From NCBI GenBank assembly GCA_046727955.1, contig JBKPDO010000411.1:1-23317 (forward strand): a stretch of DNA of 23,317 bases, given 5' to 3'. Source of the stretch: DASVXQ01 sp046727955 (lineage in GTDB: Bacteria > Actinomycetota > CALGFH01). The translations under genes and the position numbers were made by a program. Below are positions 21,506 to 23,317 of the stretch, piece by piece; positions within the stretch are counted from its first letter, which is position 1; each line of letters begins with the position of its first letter. The notes beneath the pieces were generated by a model. It was not told the DNA's origin. It did no database searches and saw nothing but the letters and a program-made list of their open reading frames with translations.

Positions 21506-22647
21506 TCAGGCCGGTGTCACCGGCGGTGCGGGTAGCGCGAGTGGCAGGGGCGGCGCCGGTCGCCCCGCGACCGGCACGCGCAGCTCGAAGCGGGCGCCCT
21601 CGTCGGCGCCGACCGAGTCGACGGCGACCAGCTCACCGCCCTGGGCGCGGGCGAGCGAGCGGGCGATGTAGAGGCCGATGCCAAGGCCGCGGCGGCGGGC
21701 GGGCTCCAGCCGTCGAGAAGCGGCTCGCGCAGGTCGTGAGCGACCAGCGCGAGGCCCTCGTCCTTGTGGTGGTCCTGTGCCTGCAGGCGGTGCACCAGAC
21801 CTCTGGCGATGCCGAGCACCAGCGCATGCCGCTCAGCCTGCCGCTCAGCCTCGACGCGCGTGGCCGCCTCCTCGAGCTGGGCCTTCTCGGCCGCGAGGCG
21901 GGCCAGCTCGGCCTTGATCTGCGCCGCCTCGGCGCGCTCCCGGTCCGCCTGCGCGCGGGTGGCGACCCTGCATGCCTGGCACATCGCAAGGATCGGCACG
22001 GCGAGCACGAACGGCAGCAGCAGCCGGTTCGGCACGCCGAGCAGGGCGATCAGCGTCATGGCGACGCTGAAGAAGCCGATCACCGCGGACGCGGTGGACT
22101 GCCGCAGCAGCCGGCCGACGTGGGGGGCCTGCTGGTCCAGGGCCACGGCGGTGCGCACCAGGAACTCGCGAATCAGCAGGTAGAGGAAGGCCGCGGCGCA
22201 GAATGCGGGCGCCTGCCGCACGGAGGTGACCGGTCTGTCCGACAGCACATCGTAGGTGACCGCGGCGGCGGCCAGCGCCAGGCTCGACTGGGCGACGTTG
22301 AACAGCGCCTTCTTGGGCGCCACGCGGACGCGCGCATCGTCGAGCGCGCTGCCGACCGCCGCCGCGACGACCGCGACCGGCAGCCCCCAGGTGCTCAGCA
22401 GGGCGAGCGCGAAGGGGCTGACCATCGTGTAATAGCAGGTCTTGTGCCGCCACTGCACGTAGATGCCGAGGAACTCGCCGCCGATGGTCCCCAGGACCAG
22501 GAACCACACCGCCAAGGGTGCGTGCTGGAAGACGCGCAGGCCCGCCGGCGCCAGCACCAGGAAAACCCCGAGGCCGCCGGCCGAGATGGCAGCGACGTAG
22601 AGGTTGAGCAGGCGGGTGTAATGGCGGCTGCGTCGAGTCTCTGGCAT
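21506..22647 (-). pseudogene. Histidine kinase gene with internal deletion and frameshift
   Basis: ATG 22647 opens a frame with about seven hydrophobic segments (15-225), a coiled coil (230-275, AEKAQLEEAATRVEAERQ) and an H-box LALVAHDLREPL (299-310, His304). The downstream Ser/Ala/Pro-rich tail is meaningless in that frame, but the other frame then reads RRRGLGIGLYIARSLARAQG and GGELVAVDSVGADEGARFEL, the G2 box and end of the ATPase domain, and stops at 21506-21508. The rest of the dimerisation domain, the N box and G1 box are missing (about 100 residues), so a deletion of more than 250 bases removed them and changed frame near 21700-21720. No response-regulator gene is adjacent. A truncated membrane sensor could still be made. 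Confidence 0.82.
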
Positions 22648-22688
22648 GGGACCGGATCAGACCTGAGAGTATTAGCCCGGCGTATAGA

Positions 22689-22754
22689 ACAGCTTCACCC
22701 CAGTCACCGCAAATCGCCTGGTGATCGCCGAACCGGAAACCGGGGTGAAGCTGT
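22689..22754. repeat. 13-bp perfect inverted repeat with 40-base loop
   Basis: ACAGCTTCACCCC (22689-22701) is the exact reverse complement of GGGGTGAAGCTGT (22742-22754). The loop contains smaller pairing segments (TCACC with GGTGA). It lies between the ABC-ATPase stop and the kinase start; on the minus strand the stem is followed by TTCTAT, so it could act as a loose terminator. It could also be a small non-autonomous element or a structured RNA. Confidence 0.6.
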
Positions 22755-22804
22755 GTGCTCACGCGCGCCGCGCGGCCCCGGCGGGAAGGCCAGCTCATGG
22801 ATCC

Positions 22805-23317
22805 TCAGCCCTTGGCCTCCTCCTCCAGCTGGTCGGCGGCGGCCCGCAGGGCGCGCCCCTCCGCCGTATCGGTGTCGGCGCGGGCGAACTCGTCGAGCTC
22901 GTGGCTCAGCTCCTCGAGCTCCCGGCCGCCGGCCATCATCTGGACCAGCTCCTCGCGGCTCAGCTCGGCCTTGGTGAAGGTGCCGTAGCTGCGGCCACGG
23001 TTGAGCATGGTGAAGCGGTCGCCGACCGGGTAGGCGTGCTGCGGGTTGTGGGTGATGAAGATCACCCCGAGCCCTTGGGCGCGCGCCTGCACGATGTAGC
23101 GCAGCACCACACCGGCCTGCTTGACCCCGAGCGCCGAGGTCGGCTCGTCGAGGATCAGCACCTTGGCCCCGAAGTGGACGGCGCGGGCGATCGCGACCGA
23201 CTGGCGCTCGCCGCCCGAGAGCGTGCCGACCGGCTGGGAGGTGTCGCGCACGTCGATGCCCATCTTCAGGAGCTCGTCGCGGGCGGTGCGCATGGCGAGG
23301 CCGACGTCGAAGCGGCG
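22805..23317 (-). CDS. Sugar ABC-transporter ATPase, C-terminal part (5' end outside window)
   Basis: The frame is open at the window edge (RRFDVGLAM at 23317-23291) and ends at 22805, about 170 residues. The ABC signature GTLSGGERQSVAIARAV, Walker B KVLILDEPTSAL and H-loop FITHN are present, with the Ala-Gly-Val-Leu-Arg-Tyr following. The DEPTSALGVKQ stretch and VGDRFTMLNRGRSYGTF match ribose/fructose/xylose-type (RbsA/FrcA/XylG) single-domain sugar importers rather than drug exporters. The C-terminal ELDEFARADTDTAEGRAL extension is acidic and helical. The Walker A part lies beyond the window, and the cognate permease and binding protein are presumably upstream. Confidence 0.9.
   Translation of the reverse strand, partial: RRFDVGLAMRTARDELLKMGIDVRDTSQPVGTLSGGERQSVAIARAVHFGAKVLILDEPTSALGVKQAGVVLRYIVQARAQGLGVIFITHNPQHAYPVGDRFTMLNRGRSYGTFTKAELSREELVQMMAGGRELEELSHELDEFARADTDTAEGRALRAAADQLEEEAKG

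Overview
The DNA is uniformly GC-rich, and Shine-Dalgarno sequences of the GGAGG type, GTG starts and the protein families present all suggest a high-GC Gram-positive (Actinomycetota-like) chromosome. I cannot place the genus. There is no rRNA, tRNA, CRISPR array, transposase or phage gene. The window is a mosaic of intact housekeeping or metabolic operons separated by stretches that carry recognisable gene fragments.

Left part (1-4980). It opens with the 3' end of an ECF sigma factor. Then, on the minus strand, comes a papain-like cysteine peptidase followed directly by a chagasin-type (I42) inhibitor of papain-like peptidases, with a perfect hairpin between the two genes. A gene-poor stretch with several dyads and one gene fragment leads to a Tat-exported PHP-domain metallohydrolase on the plus strand. 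After a fragment of a membrane sensor protein there are two tiny 39-residue genes, with a structured leader and a strong bidirectional terminator.

Middle part (5100-10200), mostly minus strand. It holds an isoprenylcysteine methyltransferase-like membrane enzyme, an alpha/beta hydrolase-TetR operon with a near-perfect operator in its promoter, a GNAT acetyltransferase-crotonase operon, a frameshifted second copy of part of the methyltransferase abutting a truncated SnoaL-like gene, and an AlkA-type DNA glycosylase whose 5' end shows an in-frame stop after a well-initiated 25-codon ORF.

Right part (10300-23317). A large plus-strand gene fuses a beta-phosphoglucomutase-like HAD domain to a GH65 disaccharide phosphorylase. 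Convergent to it is a dnaK-grpE-dnaJ-cbpM chaperone operon. A VapBC-type toxin-antitoxin pair follows, apparently transcribed without a leader, and next to it lies the broken start of a DUF433 antitoxin. Then come a protein with two uracil-DNA-glycosylase-like domains, a GC-rich minisatellite, an LCP-family cell-wall ligase, a histidine kinase gene with an internal deletion, a long inverted repeat, and the end of a sugar ABC-transporter ATPase gene that runs off the window.

The most interesting items are the peptidase-inhibitor pair, the tandem UDG-like protein, the two structured small genes, and the unusual number of gene fragments (at least six in 23 kb), which points to ongoing gene decay.
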